NCBI GenBank assembly: GCA_905160935.1
Contig: CAJHZI010000200.1
Location: 837,001-901,000, forward strand
Origin: Enchytraeus crypticus
Taxonomy: Eukaryota > Annelida > Clitellata > Enchytraeida > Enchytraeidae
Direction: 5' to 3'
DNA length: 64,000 nt
Shown one piece after another: positions 44,951 through 58,900 of the stretch (the stretch's first letter is position 1; every line of letters starts with the position of its first letter). The translations under genes and the position numbers were made by a program. A model generated the notes under the pieces. It was given only the letters and a program-made list of their open reading frames with translations, was not told the DNA's origin and ran no database searches.

Positions 44951-45149
44951 TTGCTATTCTTGTAAAATCTGGTCAGTTATCTTCAATGAACTATTAAAGG
45001 AGCAGGTGTCAACGAAATATGTATATCTATGGATAACTTTGATATCTATGGTAGATGTAAATGTAAATAATACATGCATAGTACTTATTTGATGGGCAGT
45101 TTCCAACGCTAAATCTAAACCCTCCATTACCAAACCTTACTAGGAATTG

Positions 45150-45240
45150 ATTTTAGTTAGATTACGCGGATAAGACTCGAACTCACTCATGTTATTGAAA
45201 AGCGGACATTGTAATCCTTAGACTACAGTACTGCTTAACA
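45150..45240 (-). mobile_element. tRNA-like SINE fragment
   Basis: Minus strand: GTACTGTAGTCTAAGGATTA and then GAGTTCGAGTCTTATCCGC, an A-box-like and a B-box-like segment about 50 bp apart. The lack of a proper cloverleaf argues against a tRNA gene. Confidence 0.45.
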
Positions 45241-45459
45241 TAACTTAGAACGTGTTTTAGCTAATGAATGAATCAATAGCGTAATGGTTAGAGGTGTCAT
45301 GTAACATCATGAAATTATACAAGACAGATCCTGAGGTAAATTAAATCTCCCGTGTGTTTGATTTTCCGCCCGCGGATCTGAGAGCAAAATCTCTGGCACT
45401 CACAGGACTGGTTATGGAAAATGGAATAAATTTCCTAACAGTTGTAACATGTGAACAAC

Positions 45460-45970
45460 AACAACAACAACAACAATAAAACGATTAAAGTGATATTGTT
45501 GTCCATAACAACATTGAGCACTGTGAGACCAAATCAAAGCCAATGAGCAGAGTAAGGGGTCCATAAATGGTGTGAGCCAAAATCCGGGTAGTCAGTCCAA
45601 TGAGGGGTACTAGCGGAATGGAGGTTTACGTGTTGGTCGTGGACATTAGGTGGAGAGAGAGACTCAATGTTTTAATTCATTGACAATTACAGATACGAAA
45701 AGTCAAAGAGAAAAGCTCTCAGCCGTCTATGAAGCTGTTCGTAAAGTAGGAAAGGCTGATCAAGAATAGATGAGGGGTGCGCAGAGTGGAAGGAAGAGAA
45801 TTCCAGATCTGTGGGGCAGCACACTGGAAGGAGTGCCTAGACAGCTTGCTACGTGAGGGAATGCTCGTTCTATCTAGAGTAACTAGTCTAGAAGACCTGG
45901 TAGACGACTGCTGGAAGTAGGGTGCCCCACTAATAGTAAGTGGGACATGTAACTAAAAGTGATAGATATC
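45460..45970 (-). mobile_element. Diverged L2-A 3' end
   Basis: (aac)n at 45460-45478, then a 3' UTR like 34075-34200 and a C-terminus with GAAGAGAATTCCAGATCTG and GTAACTAGTCTAGAAGACC, parallel to 34340-34450. Clearly older than the other copies. Confidence 0.75.
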
Positions 45971-45979
45971 ATAAAAGTG

Positions 45980-46265
45980 ATAGATATCAATCAATCAATA
46001 AGGATTTAATGTCTGGTTCCTTGCCACAATGCTATGTCAGAGACGTCTCTGGAGACAATGCACAAACAGGCGCTAAAACACCACACGATGATGACTGAGT
46101 GCACAGAGACCACAAGAGAAAGCGAGATCTAAACACAGTGCAGGTCCAAGATCCAGGGCAAGCGTGTCAAAATTTAGACCTATAGCGGAAAGAGATGGGC
46201 TTTTAGCTTGCCAGAGAAAGTACCAATACTATTACAAGATCGAAGATCGTGGCAGAGAGTAATAA
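45980..46265 (-). mobile_element. Diverged L2-B 3' end
   Basis: AAGGATTTAATGTCTGGTTCC and ATGTCAGAGACGTC parallel the L2-B 3' end at 38205-38250; ACAAGATCGAAGATCGTGGC fits its C-terminal region. Confidence 0.65.
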
Positions 46266-46829
46266 AAAATATTAATAAAATTAATAATTTAATAAAGTAA
46301 CAAATTCAACATGTAGTTGATCATTTCGCTATAATGTGTGTTATTATTATTTATTTTTATCGCATATATCATAGCTATTGATTATTATATTGAAGGGGAT
46401 ATTTATGGGCTAAATATAGAAAATTGATTGGGATCATTGTCTGACCTATTACCTACCAAAGTATTTTCTAATACTTTGCGTATTAGAAATTACCTGTCCT
46501 TAGTAATTACATCTCTTAGACCAACATTTGGAGAATTTTGAAATGCCCACCTATTAGAGTCAGTATAGGTTTACCTACTCAATATATCCAAGGAGAATTT
46601 ATGCACTAAAGTTCACTCAAGTTCACTTTATTTGAAATGTTTGTACAAAGAAAACATAGCTAATCGAAATCTGTAATAAGATGTAATTATCATTCTTGTG
46701 TCTCCTGTAGTACAGTTTAACCAGTTAGGTGTATATGGCATTAAGTGTGTGTTGGAGTAGAGCTTGATCCTAAATCCTAATGGAAACTTCTGAACAATGG
46801 TTCGCTCAATACTGACAAATTTTGGTAAG
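46265..46829. other. Region upstream of MAN2A
   Basis: Should hold the MAN2A promoter and 5' UTR. I see no convincing core promoter motif. The segment gctcaatactgacaaatttt just before the start codon recurs with changes at 47079-47155 in intron 1. Confidence 0.4.
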
Positions 46830-46946
46830 ATGCGGGTGAAGCGTTGCACGGCTCTGGTGGGGGCAGCAGTTTTTGTTGTCGTCTGCTTCTCTCTCTACCT
46901 CATGATGGAGGGGGTGAAGATAGACGATGCTTCAAATAGTAATCAG
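46830..46946 (+). CDS. MAN2A: MAN2A exon 1
   Basis: Encodes [20 protein letters not shown] then [13 protein letters not shown], aligned with human MKLSRQFTVFGSAIFCVVIF. Donor CAG/GTATGT, phase 0. Contains the cytoplasmic tail and the membrane anchor. Confidence 0.93.
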
Positions 46947-49900
46947 GTATGTAGCAAAAATATTCAGATTTTCCACTCTCTTAAATGTAAAGATTTCTTT
47001 ATTTAGAGCACCAAAAGGACTTTTTGGCAGTTATCATGTTCAGTTGACATGTTTGTAGCTACCAGATGTCAATGATTCGTTCAATAATGACAAATTTGGT
47101 GTCGACATATTCGTCCAATGCTAACAAATAAACAAATTCGTTCAATACTAACAAATTTGTATTCGATCTGGGCAGTTGCAAGTAGGTTTTGGAGGTATAG
47201 AACTGGTTGTAGTATGCATTGGACGACTGTAAAAGAGGCGAGGAGCCTACTAAGCAAGAACTGAGGTAGACAGTGGCAAATCACCATAGAAACCATATTT
47301 TCCCAAGCTACTGGCTTCATAGGTATGTATAAGGAATAACCTTTTTTGAAGCCATTAGCCTGTTGAAAGGAATTTTTGTGGAGCGTGAAAGTAGACACTT
47401 AGTATGAATATGTACGCTGGACCTGCCACTTGACAGAACAGAAAAGAGATTAACACTTGCAGTGACATAATACATATGTAATGTTAGATTAAGGTTTTTG
47501 TTGCTTTATCACTGTTGTATATTATAGATGCTATCAATCTTGATGTTATTTAATGTAATGTGTGTTTTTATATAATGTGTGTTTTGTTGAACACCTAGCT
47601 CTTAGAGGCAGAGCTTCAAGCAAGAATTCGAGACATGCAATCGGATCTGGCTTCCAATAGAAGGACAATCGATAAAATAAAGAAAACTATTCGAGACCTG
47701 GCCAAGAAATCTCAGCATGTAGATTGGTCAAAATTATTACAAGATCTTGAGCAAGTGGGAGAGGAGAGAGATATCAATAGTAATTCTTCGCTTTGGTCGT
47801 CTGAATTAAGTGGTCCTAAGGTTAACATACCCGCTGATGTATGCAACTTTGCTGGTCAGGTGCCCAGAAAAACTGACATTCAGGTTCATTTTGATTTCAT
47901 TTTAAAAGCAGTTGTAGTTTATTTTTTTTAAAATTACACCAGCAAAATAATTAGACATTTAGCCCTACTTTCTTTTTATCCCATAGTTATTTGATCTTTA
48001 AAACTTTTGTGAACCTTTTCAGTATGTGCGGGTGATATGTTCAAATCCTGGGCTTGCCCGTCACTGACATCGCTTTCGAGTGAGGAAACTGATGTTAACA
48101 TTAGCTTTGCCAGCTTTATCTGTTGCATAATCTCGGCCTGCTTCTGCGTCTATTTCCTTACTATTTTACCTTCTATGATTTCATTTAATAGACTCTCTCC
48201 CCCCCATTAGAATGTGTCCTATTCAACTCTTTTTCCTATTTCTTAATACATTTATCAACTGTCTATCGGTACCAACTCTCTTAAGAAATTCCTCATTTAT
48301 AACCTTTTTTGAGTCCAGCTATTCCTCTCCATTCCTACCCAAATCTGCAATTACAATGCCTCTAGTTTCCTAATATCTTCCTTATGGTCCATGTTTGACA
48401 TCCATATTATAGCATGGTCCAAACCAAGATTTTCACTATCTGTATCTTTGTGTCCTTCTCTAGACGTTTTGTTAGAAATTCTTTCCTATTACCGAAGGCT
48501 TCTTTTGCTTGTGCAATCCTACTACATATTTCAGTCTGACATTTCCCATCATCGGTTATTGTATGGCCCAAATATGTGAATCTCCTTACCTGTTCCAATT
48601 TCATACCATTTATTGTGAAATTTTCATCTTTTATGGGACACTCTCATCACTTTGGTCTTTTTGATATTATTCTTCATGCCATATCTCAATGCGTATCATT
48701 CAGACTATCCATCATTTTGTGCAGTCCAGTCTCCTGCTGCTACTATTCCTTTGTCATCTACAAATCTTACATCTTGTAACCAGTTTCCTCCTACTTTTAT
48801 TCCTTCTTCCATGTCTTTCTTGGCTTCATCATTGCCTCAGCGTAAATGTTAAACCCGGTTGAAGATCTTACCGAGATCGCCACTGGTTCCAGTCAGAAAA
48901 GCCATAGCATTTGTAATACAATTTTAGAGTTAGCATGCAACTACATATCTGTTATGTAGTCCACTTTCACAAATATTAAATCAGTCATTTCTAAAAGGAT
49001 ATTTCCCACGGATTTTAAGACTGGTAAAGTAGTATTTGTTTTTAAAAAAGGTAAATTAGATTGTGTAAAAAATTATACATTATGTCATGGTTGAATAATT
49101 TAAGTAAGATTCTATAAAATATTAGTATATAAACGGATATTTGATTACATAAATACACAATTTTAAGCGATAATCAAATTGGTATTAGAGCTGGACATTC
49201 AACAAAAGATGCTTTACTAAGCTGTATAAACATGATCAAAATGGAAATAGGTACAATTAGGTGGACAATTTTTAATGTTGAAAGACAGGTTTATGAGTTA
49301 AAGGCGCGTTAGGTAGCGATATGATCAAAATTCTGACAGGAAATCGTCGATGAGGCCATTGAAGAGTGGAGCAAAAGACTGAATGCATCCGCGTAAATCA
49401 TTTTGAACATTTCTCGTGAAACTCGACGATCATTTGACTGTAACTTTTTATTAGATGCGGTTTAAGAATTTTATGCGCATATTGATAACCTCACTGTTGT
49501 TATGGCAACTGATAGGTTTGTCTTAGGAGCTGACAATATTTCTTCAGATTTTATGTTAGCCTATATATCAAGTTATCTTGCCGTAAACTTTGTGAACAAT
49601 TAGTGTAGAAAAATATCAACCCAATACTGCCTAAAACCAGCTTTATACAAGGAGGCTTAAAGCGATTTAATTGAAACATATTAAAATTTGTTAACTTATT
49701 AAAACATATTTCTCTCAAAAAGGGGCCCCGATATAAGGAAGGAAGAAATTTATTCTGCAGTTAAGATGTCGGTAAGATATTCGACCTCGGATCAATATGT
49801 GCGGGGTTGAAATCCTGGGCTCGCCCGTCACGGACATTGCTTTCGAGTGAGTGAACTGACGTTAACATTAGCTTTACCAGCTTTTACTATCTGGGTCAGC

Positions 49901-52900
49901 AGCACTGATATTTCTCAATGATAGAATATTAATTATCACCTCAATATAATAATATTTTATATTAATAGTTAATATTAATTTAATGGTTAATGCTAATAAT
50001 AATATTAACAATCACCTCATTAGAGATTACAGGTCTAAGGAAAAAGATATTAGGGAAGCAGTAGTCTGGTACTCTGAGTAATTAGATTTTGATTTTGGAA
50101 CACGTTTACCTAGTCACAGTCAATGCTAACAAGCAATTGTTGAGTATTTCTGAAAAATTTTCTTTTAAAAAGAAAGTTTGGTCTATTCATATCCAGACCC
50201 TAGCGAAACTGGGATGCAAAGGGAGATGAAGAAGATGACGGTAGTTAGCATTCGTTCCTTGTGGTAGGGCACTAGGGCAACTGTTGCGGACTTCAGAGTA
50301 ATTTTCCAGCGCCCTGGGTATTTGTTCAGTTTTGTCAGGCGCTCGGTCTTCTTTATTGGGCAGTCATGCAAATACTAACAGAGCATGATGTTGCTTAATT
50401 TTATTTGTGTCGAACAACTTTCCAAAAAGTCATCTAATCAACCATTTTAGTCTCATCAATCATTCAATCAATAAAAATTTTCATGTTTAGCATGCACAAC
50501 TGTCATGGTTCAAAACATCCCAGAGAGTTATTTAATAAAAAGCTAATCAGCAAACCGATCTTTTACAAATTATTATGATGTGTTGTAATGTGTTCTATTG
50601 ATGAATGATGTTTAATTGCGCAGTGCTAATCTGATTGATTGACTTATTAGATGATGGATGTGTTTGACTCTCTACCCTTTGACAACCCTGATGGAGGCAT
50701 GTGGAAGCAGGGCTTTTCCATCACGTACGACCCTGATCAATGGAAGAATAGCAAGCTTCAAGTTTTTGTGGTGCCTCATTCGCACACAGACCCAGGTAAG
50801 TGTGAGGTTTCACTCACACACTAGGTCTGCTGAATTCAGTCCAGCAAAGTATTCTTTAATTTTAACGTTTATATCTATATATATATATATATAGTATTAT
50901 ATATAAAGGACTGTTAAGGCTAGGCTTTGTCCTTAAGCCGCCCTTAAGGCCAGTTAGCCCCGGCCTTGGCCTTGCGAGGCCTGGCTTTGGCCTTCACATT
51001 ATGTATACAGTATTTTTTATAGAGTCTATGTGTCTTTCTTTAGACTTTTTGTTAAAAGCTCGGTCTTATTACCGAAGGCCACTTTTGCTTGTGCAATCGT
51101 ACTTCTTATTTCTGTCTCACATTTCCCGTCATCGGTTATAGTATGACCCGAATATTTGAAACTCCTTACCTGTTCCAATTTCTTACCATTTATTGCGATA
51201 TTAACTTCACCTTTATTATTGGACACTCTATTATATATATATATATTTATATACATGTATATATATATATATATATTATGTATCTATATAAAAATTATAT
51301 ATATTTATATATAAAGTATGTATATTTTAACTTGATAAATTAATTGCTTAATTGTTAAATTAGGATGGATCAAAACGTTTCAGCAGTACTATGACAGTCA
51401 GACACGTCATATATTTAACAACATGCTGAACAAGCTGGTGCAGTACCCACAGATGAGATTTGTTTATGCTGAGATGTCGTTCTTCTCTGTGTGGTGGCAG
51501 GAGCTCGACAGCGTCAAGAGAGAAACTGTCAGACGGTATGTAGGTCACCTTGTTCATCAATTATATCATGTTCTCGCACCAGATCACATATGACGTTGGG
51601 GAGACGTTTCAATACTCGATTTATTCAAATAAATAAATATATTTTATAATAATAATTAGAAAGTTTCTCAGTTTAATCGTTTTATATGTAATATGGGAAT
51701 GTAGAATTGCAGTTTTGTATGTAATGTGTGAACCTGGAAACGATATCTTCATTATGTTTTGTAGAGTTTTAAAAAGCTTTTGATAGAATAGAGAAGAGGA
51801 AACCGGAGAGAGAGAGAGAGAAAGGGAGTGAGAGAGAGAGAGAGAGATACAGAGAGAGAGAGCATCAAGATCATTTATTTATTACTGAATCAACAAGACA
51901 GCAACAACGAAACAGAAAACAAATGAAATAGCCGTCGGAAGGAACACAATTAAGCTCTATCTAGCGGACTACCGGAAACATGGAATCATTGTAATATGTA
52001 AATATAGTAACAGAAAAATTAGCTATAAGAAACATTCTCTCTTAGTGCACTGCCTGCTGGCAGGTCCATGGTATTTAACACCTCCACTCTTCGCTATCTT
52101 CCGCTTTCCTCTTAATATCCACATATGAGTGGGTCTTTAAATCACCTAATATACCTAATCTCGGCCTGGCTCTGCCTCTTTTTCCTTCCATTCTATCTTC
52201 TATGATCTCTTTTAATAGACCTTCCCCCCTTAGAATGTGTCCTATCCATGTCTTCTTCCTATTTCTTAATACATTTATTAACTGTCTATCTGTGCCAACT
52301 CTCTCCAGAACTTCCTCATTTGTAACCTTTTGACTCCAGCTAATCCTCTCCATTCTTCTCCAAATTCACATTTCCAATGCTTCTAGTTTCTTAGTATCTT
52401 CTTTCCTTAACGTCTATGATAGAAATAATATTAATATCAATCTTTATTTCACCAAAAGGCAGCAAATCAGTACAAAAGTGACAAACTAACATGATGCACA
52501 TTACAACACAAGAGAAAAACAATGAATAAATACATAAATTCATGTAGGGAGCACTGTCATTGAACCAAATTACGTAAATTGATATTATTTATTGTCTTCA
52601 GTGTTGACATAAATCTGTCTTTTCTCAACTGATATATATCTTTTATTCCATGGATGTTAAATATATTCATGCAAAACAGCAAATCATTCATACTAGATAC
52701 CTGAAATAGTTTAAATAAAGCCTTATTGAAAGTAAATTCTAAGCTCTTAATTTCCGATTTATTTAAATTTAGCGCTTCAAGAGCATATAACAGACTAGGC
52801 ACAGCTATTGATTCTATTAAATGAATAGTGACATTTATATCAGGCAATCTGCCTAACTTAGAATATAGTGCATTGAAAGCTGCATAGAACTTACATTTAA

Positions 52901-55900
52901 CATGTGCAAAGGATACCTTAAATCGTCTGCTGCTTTCAATGACTATACCAAGGTATCTAGCTTCCTTAGCCCAAGCAATTACACCATTGTCACTACATAT
53001 ACGTATGTTTGGACAATCAACAAAAAATCTTTTGCCAATTCTAATACAGTATGATTTATTTGTATTAAGCTTCAGATTTATTGCATCAAGCTCAGCGCAG
53101 CATACCAATACCATACATTGAAGTTCCGCTACCGTAGGTGCTAAGAGTACTATATCGTCTGCATACATGAATGAACCATATGATATATTATTAAGTGTAC
53201 ATCCATATTTGGATAACTTTGAAAGAAGATTGTCCACAAAGATACAGAATAATGTAGGTGATAATACACCACCTTGTCTAACACCACATGATATCTTAAA
53301 TTCTTCAGATATCGCAATACCCCATCTTACATTCGAAAATAATTTTGAGTACCAATTTATTAAGACGTGCATTATATATAGAGGTACATTTAATTGTAGC
53401 AATTTATAAAACAAACAATAGTGATTAACTCGATCAAATGCCTTTGAAATATCTAGACTGCACAAACTAACTGTGGAATCATTCTCCACAAAATAGTCTA
53501 TAACATTCCTTACACAAAAAATTGCATTGGCACACCTAAGATTCTTTTGAAACCAAACTGCCTCTCATTTGAATTTAAATATTTGCCAAACAGAAAGAGT
53601 ATGCTATGTTCAAAAACTTTGGAAATTATTGGACTCAATGTTATTCCACAAAAATTATCTATTTTTTGCAAACCTTTAATACTAGTATCTTTTTGTATAG
53701 GAATAAGTATTCCCCTTCCAAATTGGTTCGGTACATATCCTAACCTGGTGATTATATAAAATAGTTTAGATAGAATGACATATAAAATCGGATGAGCATT
53801 AACTAGATGCTCTTTCTGTAGATTGTCTACACTTACAGCCTTTCCATTATGTAGCTTAGAAACTGATATATCTATTAGGAATGCATTATAGGATGCCATG
53901 TTCACTTGATTTATCTTACTCAGTTTTTGATCATGCATCTTGCATGATAATAACTTTTTAAATTTTATAGACATATCCATATTAAACCCTTCATCATTCG
54001 AATTGGAGACCTTTTCAAAATATGATTTAAATAAATCTGAAGCAGATTTTTCAGTTTTTGCACCCTCAATAGTAGGCATTGAATATTTATTGTCACATAC
54101 TTTATTTTTCCTGATATTCCAGAATTTTGCTGTTTTTCCATTATACAAAGAAATTAATAAAGAGTCTGCCATGTTCTGTTTCCCCTCTAACTTACGAGTT
54201 CTTATGCTATCTCTATATAATCTCTTATCTAGATTTCTCTTTTCAAAAATTGGACCACCTCTAGGCTTACCAGCTTCAATCCATATCTGGTGAGATTCCA
54301 TGCACTTATTCTTTAGAATATTTAAGCTATCATCCCACCATTGCTTGTAAATATTAGCACATTAATAAATAATAGTTATAAATAAATAAAAAAATAATAA
54401 TAAAGGTTTAACGTCCGTTTCCTCATACAAGGATGATGTCAGGGACGTCCCCCTATCACATGTCACTACAAATAGTTTCACCCCTAACGATCTGAAAAAA
54501 CACGTGCTGAAGAGAAATAAAAGATTCTAAACAGTGCTGTTCCGGTGATCAAAAAAACAGTCAGGCAAGATGAAATAAAATCTATGGTGGGAAGAGATGT
54601 GTTTTCAACTTACAACGGAAAGTGGAAGTAGTAGAACATGAGCGAAGATCAGGAGGCAGTGAGTTCCAAACAGTAGGAGCGGAGAATAAAATGAACGTCT
54701 ACCTAATGAAGTGAGAATATTAGGAATTTTGAGCAGTTTTGTATCGGAAGAATGAAGCTTACGAGAAGGTTGATATTGGATTAGGAGATCAGAAAGGTAA
54801 AAAGGTTTACCAAAAGGAGTGTTTTGAAAGTTAAAAGAGCAATTTTGTACTTCATTCTTTGAACTACAGGAAGCCAATGAAGGTTTTTAAGCAAGGAACT
54901 AGAGGTGGCCTGAAGCCCCGAGGATCGACAGACAACACATGCTAGAGTATTTTGAACGCGTTGCAAACGCATGAGAGAAGAAGGTAAACCAGGTAGCAAT
55001 GAATTGCAGTAGTCAAGTTTAGAATGAACTATTGAGTTGGCAAAATTATGGATGAATTTTTATCAAGAGATGACCGTATCTGTCTGATTTGACGAATCTA
55101 GAAGAAAGATGAACGACAGACAGATGAGATATGAGATTTAAAATCAAGATTTTCATCAAACGTGACACCAAGATTTTTAGACTTGGGAGTAGGAGTGAAA
55201 GCAAGATTTTGAAAATAGATGGAGGAATTGGCAATTTTGGTTCTTTGCTGGGGAGTGCCGATTAAAAGATATTCGGTTTTAGAGGGGTTGACAGAGAGAC
55301 GATTACTGCAAAACCATGAATACACTTGCTTTATCCGTCTGTCTGAAGCAGTAGAGCCGTGAGGATTTACATAGTAAATAATGATAGAAAGATGCACTAA
55401 ATTAACTAACGATCGTAACATATTTAATTATTTTGCTTTTTATTTTATAGAACTTTTAATTTTTAAATTGTTAAAATTGTTGTTTAATAACATTAACAGT
55501 TGAAACACTAACGTAATATATAGTATAATGTGCAAGGGAAGCAACTGTAGGTAAAATAACGGTGAACACAATAAGTGCTGTAAGTTTAATTCAAGTATTT
55601 GGGTCACACCATTACACAGTGTGAAATTGTTAACTTCATTCTTTCAGATGTTCACTTTATTGTTTACTGGCACGCTTTACGTGTCAGCTTTATACCACGG
55701 ATAAAGAGATTCATATTACGGAAGAGGAGAAGTGCGAAAGGAAAATAGCATGTAAAATTGCACAGACGAAAGATGATTTCGGATAGAGTAAAGAACTCCT
55801 AACGCAAGGTATTCAAAATAAACATAGAGATAAAGATAGTGAAAACATTGGTGTGGGCGACACTTTTGTACAGATGTGAAATGTGAACATTCAAGAAAGA

Positions 55901-58900
55901 AGATATCAGGAAACTGGAGACATTAGAAAGCTCGATTGGAAATACTATAACGGGGAATGGTTTGCTGAGGGATGCAATAGAAGGATGAATGCAAAGGAAA
56001 AAGTTAGAGGCAGATCAAGGCATGGGATGTTGAATAATTTGATAAAAAAATTCATATATGAAGATGAAAAGGAAGGCTGAAAATAGAATTGATAGTATAA
56101 GTTAAGAAGAACATTACTAATTGATAGATATGTAGTGTGCATGTCTTCCTGGCCTTGTACATATCTTGCATCATCTTAATATCATCTGACTTCAGCATAT
56201 CTTCAGTAATAAGCTGCTGGTAGAACTGTTTGCAAGTGGTTGTGGTTATATAATTTCAGTCTGATCAGGGAGTCGAGGCTAGAACTGGTTACAGCTGGTT
56301 GGGTTATGACTGATGAAGCTACTGCACATTATTACTCAATGCTTGATCAGATCATTGAAGGCAACCAATGGCTTGTCAATAACGTAGGTTAGTACGATTC
56401 AAATTCAAATCTTTATATTTTGAGTTTTGTAGGCTGGTGTACAACATGCAGAAGACATGTACTGTAAATAAGACAGCAGTGTATGCTGTCTAATCTTCTT
56501 TCCAGTTTGCTGCTTCATATAGCTTCAACGCTAACTACAGCTCTGTCATTTGGCGATTATAAATCTGATCGCAGTGTAATATTTATAATTCCTAAATAAA
56601 ATAACTGTTTATTATATAAGAAATTTTAGATATTGATTTCTGGAGAGACGTATGGTACATTGGTAGAACGTCCGCCTTAAGAATGAGAGGTTGGAGTTTA
56701 ATTCCAGCTTCAGTTAAAAGTGATAATTTTTCCTAGGTGTGTGCATTTTTGCTCACCGGTACACCCAGTACCAGATACCAGATACATTTTGTGATTAAAA
56801 TTTCGAGTTAAAATTACGTGAGGCTTTATACATCCATCATTTGATTTGCTTGTTGGCTTAGAACCGGTTCATAGTGCTCGTTGTTGTCATTGACGACGTA
56901 TTTTCTTTTGTCACGCTATGGCCCCAATAGCGCTGGACCCTGACACTGTCACGTTACACTACAGTGACTATATTAGGCTACCTCACTTACGTTATTGAAT
57001 TTATTGCATAGTATGTTTAGTATATTTTCTTCATGTATCATACTCGGGGTAAACAGGATTGTTCTCTCAGGGAATGACTCCCCTGCCCTATAAAAGTCAG
57101 TTAAGCTTAGGTAGGTATAGTGGCCCACCTTGTATAACGCATGACTACAATGAATTGCACAAATGCAAGAAATAAAAGTAGAGGCAGACCGAGATTAGGA
57201 ATGCTAGATGATTTATAGATCCACTCATATGTGGATATGAAGAGGAAAACAGAAAACAGAGAAGAGTGGAGGCGGTATATACTATGGACCTGCCAGTAGA
57301 CAGTGCACTGAGAGGGAGATGGATAGCATACTACTAAACTGACACAACTCGAAAAGGACGTTTTCAGGCTACGCAAACTGACGATATCAGGCTAAATGTA
57401 GTAAACAAAGGATTTCAGAAATAGAAATTATTTTAAACAAAATTTTGTGTTCGGTTCAGCAACGTTAGAATCAGAGTTGGGGTTCCGCGAAGTGTGGTTC
57501 GACCTAAATTCCTGATTACAGGGTTCGGTTGTATTCTCATCTCTAATGATAGAATTGATGACGTTGATTGATGCGCGCAGGTGTTACGCCAAAGAGTGGT
57601 TGGTCTATTGATCCATTTGGTCATTCGCCTACAATGGCTTACATACTAGGCCAGTCTGGGCTCGACAACATCCTGCTGCAGCGTGTACACTATTCCTTAA
57701 AAAAATATCTTTCACAGACAAAACAACTGGAATTCATTTGGAGACAAAACTGGGGTTAGTGGCAATTTGATAATTACTCAATGGTAAATATTATTAGGCT
57801 TTTACTTGGGAGTCTAATATTATTCAATTGATCATATTTTATATTGAACTAGATTCTGGATTTTTAATTTTGCATCTTTTTTATCTTTTGATCGTCGGCT
57901 TGGATTTAACTCAGTATTGCTTGATGATGTCAGTAGTAACAGTACACTTTAGTTGTTGTTGTTGTTGTTACCGACATGTCGGTAAGACATTCAACCGCGG
58001 ATCAGTATGTTCGGGTTCAAATCCTGGGCTCGTCCGTCACTGACATCGTTTTCGAGTGAGGAAACTGACGTTAACATTAGCTTTTTGTGTGTTTTTTTGT
58101 TTTTTTATGCGTAATTAATTATAACGTTTTGTTTAGCAAAAACTTGTATGTCTTAACTTGTATGAAGCATGTTAATGTTCTGCTATTAACTTTTTAATCT
58201 TCTAAAACCACCATTAGGTATAGGAATATGGAATATGGATGAGAAATAAGGATATGGAATTTACCGGAACTGTTATCATTTCCCTCAAGTACATCATTTC
58301 CCTCAAGTACAAATTAAAATTAACACAAAATTATGTAGGTGGCAGAGAGGCAACAAAGCACAAAGCGTTTCAAATCTCCGATCCGACTTAATATACTTTG
58401 GTTTAGTGTCGGGATTTCGCAATTTAGGAGTGTTTTTATATCCTTTCTGAAATAGGTTTTGAATCCAAGATGCTCACACTTTTCTTAAGGATTTCTTCAT
58501 AATAAAAATACTTCATAGGGTTGTGTGACAATGTGGCGTAATATGAAGAGGGCTAGTGCAAAATTGTTATGTATTTACTTATAATAATTATAATAATTAT
58601 TTGTCGAATACCTAAAGTCTAGTTGTCTATATTTAATACAATTTGGATATAATTTAATGTATGTAAGATTTCATTTATTTTAATATTTTCTTTTTATTAC
58701 TCTTAATTTGGTTAAAATTTGGTTTGGAGTAAATTTGAAAAAATGCATAATCAGGCTTTTATTAATCGAAGAGTATTATTATATCTTCCTTCTCTGACAT
58801 CCCCGCGGGTGAGGAACTGGACGTTAAATTATAGTATTGCATTATTAAATGTTATTTTGTTACAACGTGTTGCAGACAGCAGGAATGTGACAGATGTGTT

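Noticed and set aside
46797-46829. Upstream in-frame ATG of MAN2A
   Set aside because: The start at 46830 aligns exactly with the vertebrate N-terminus and membrane anchor; the extra 11 residues have no counterpart.
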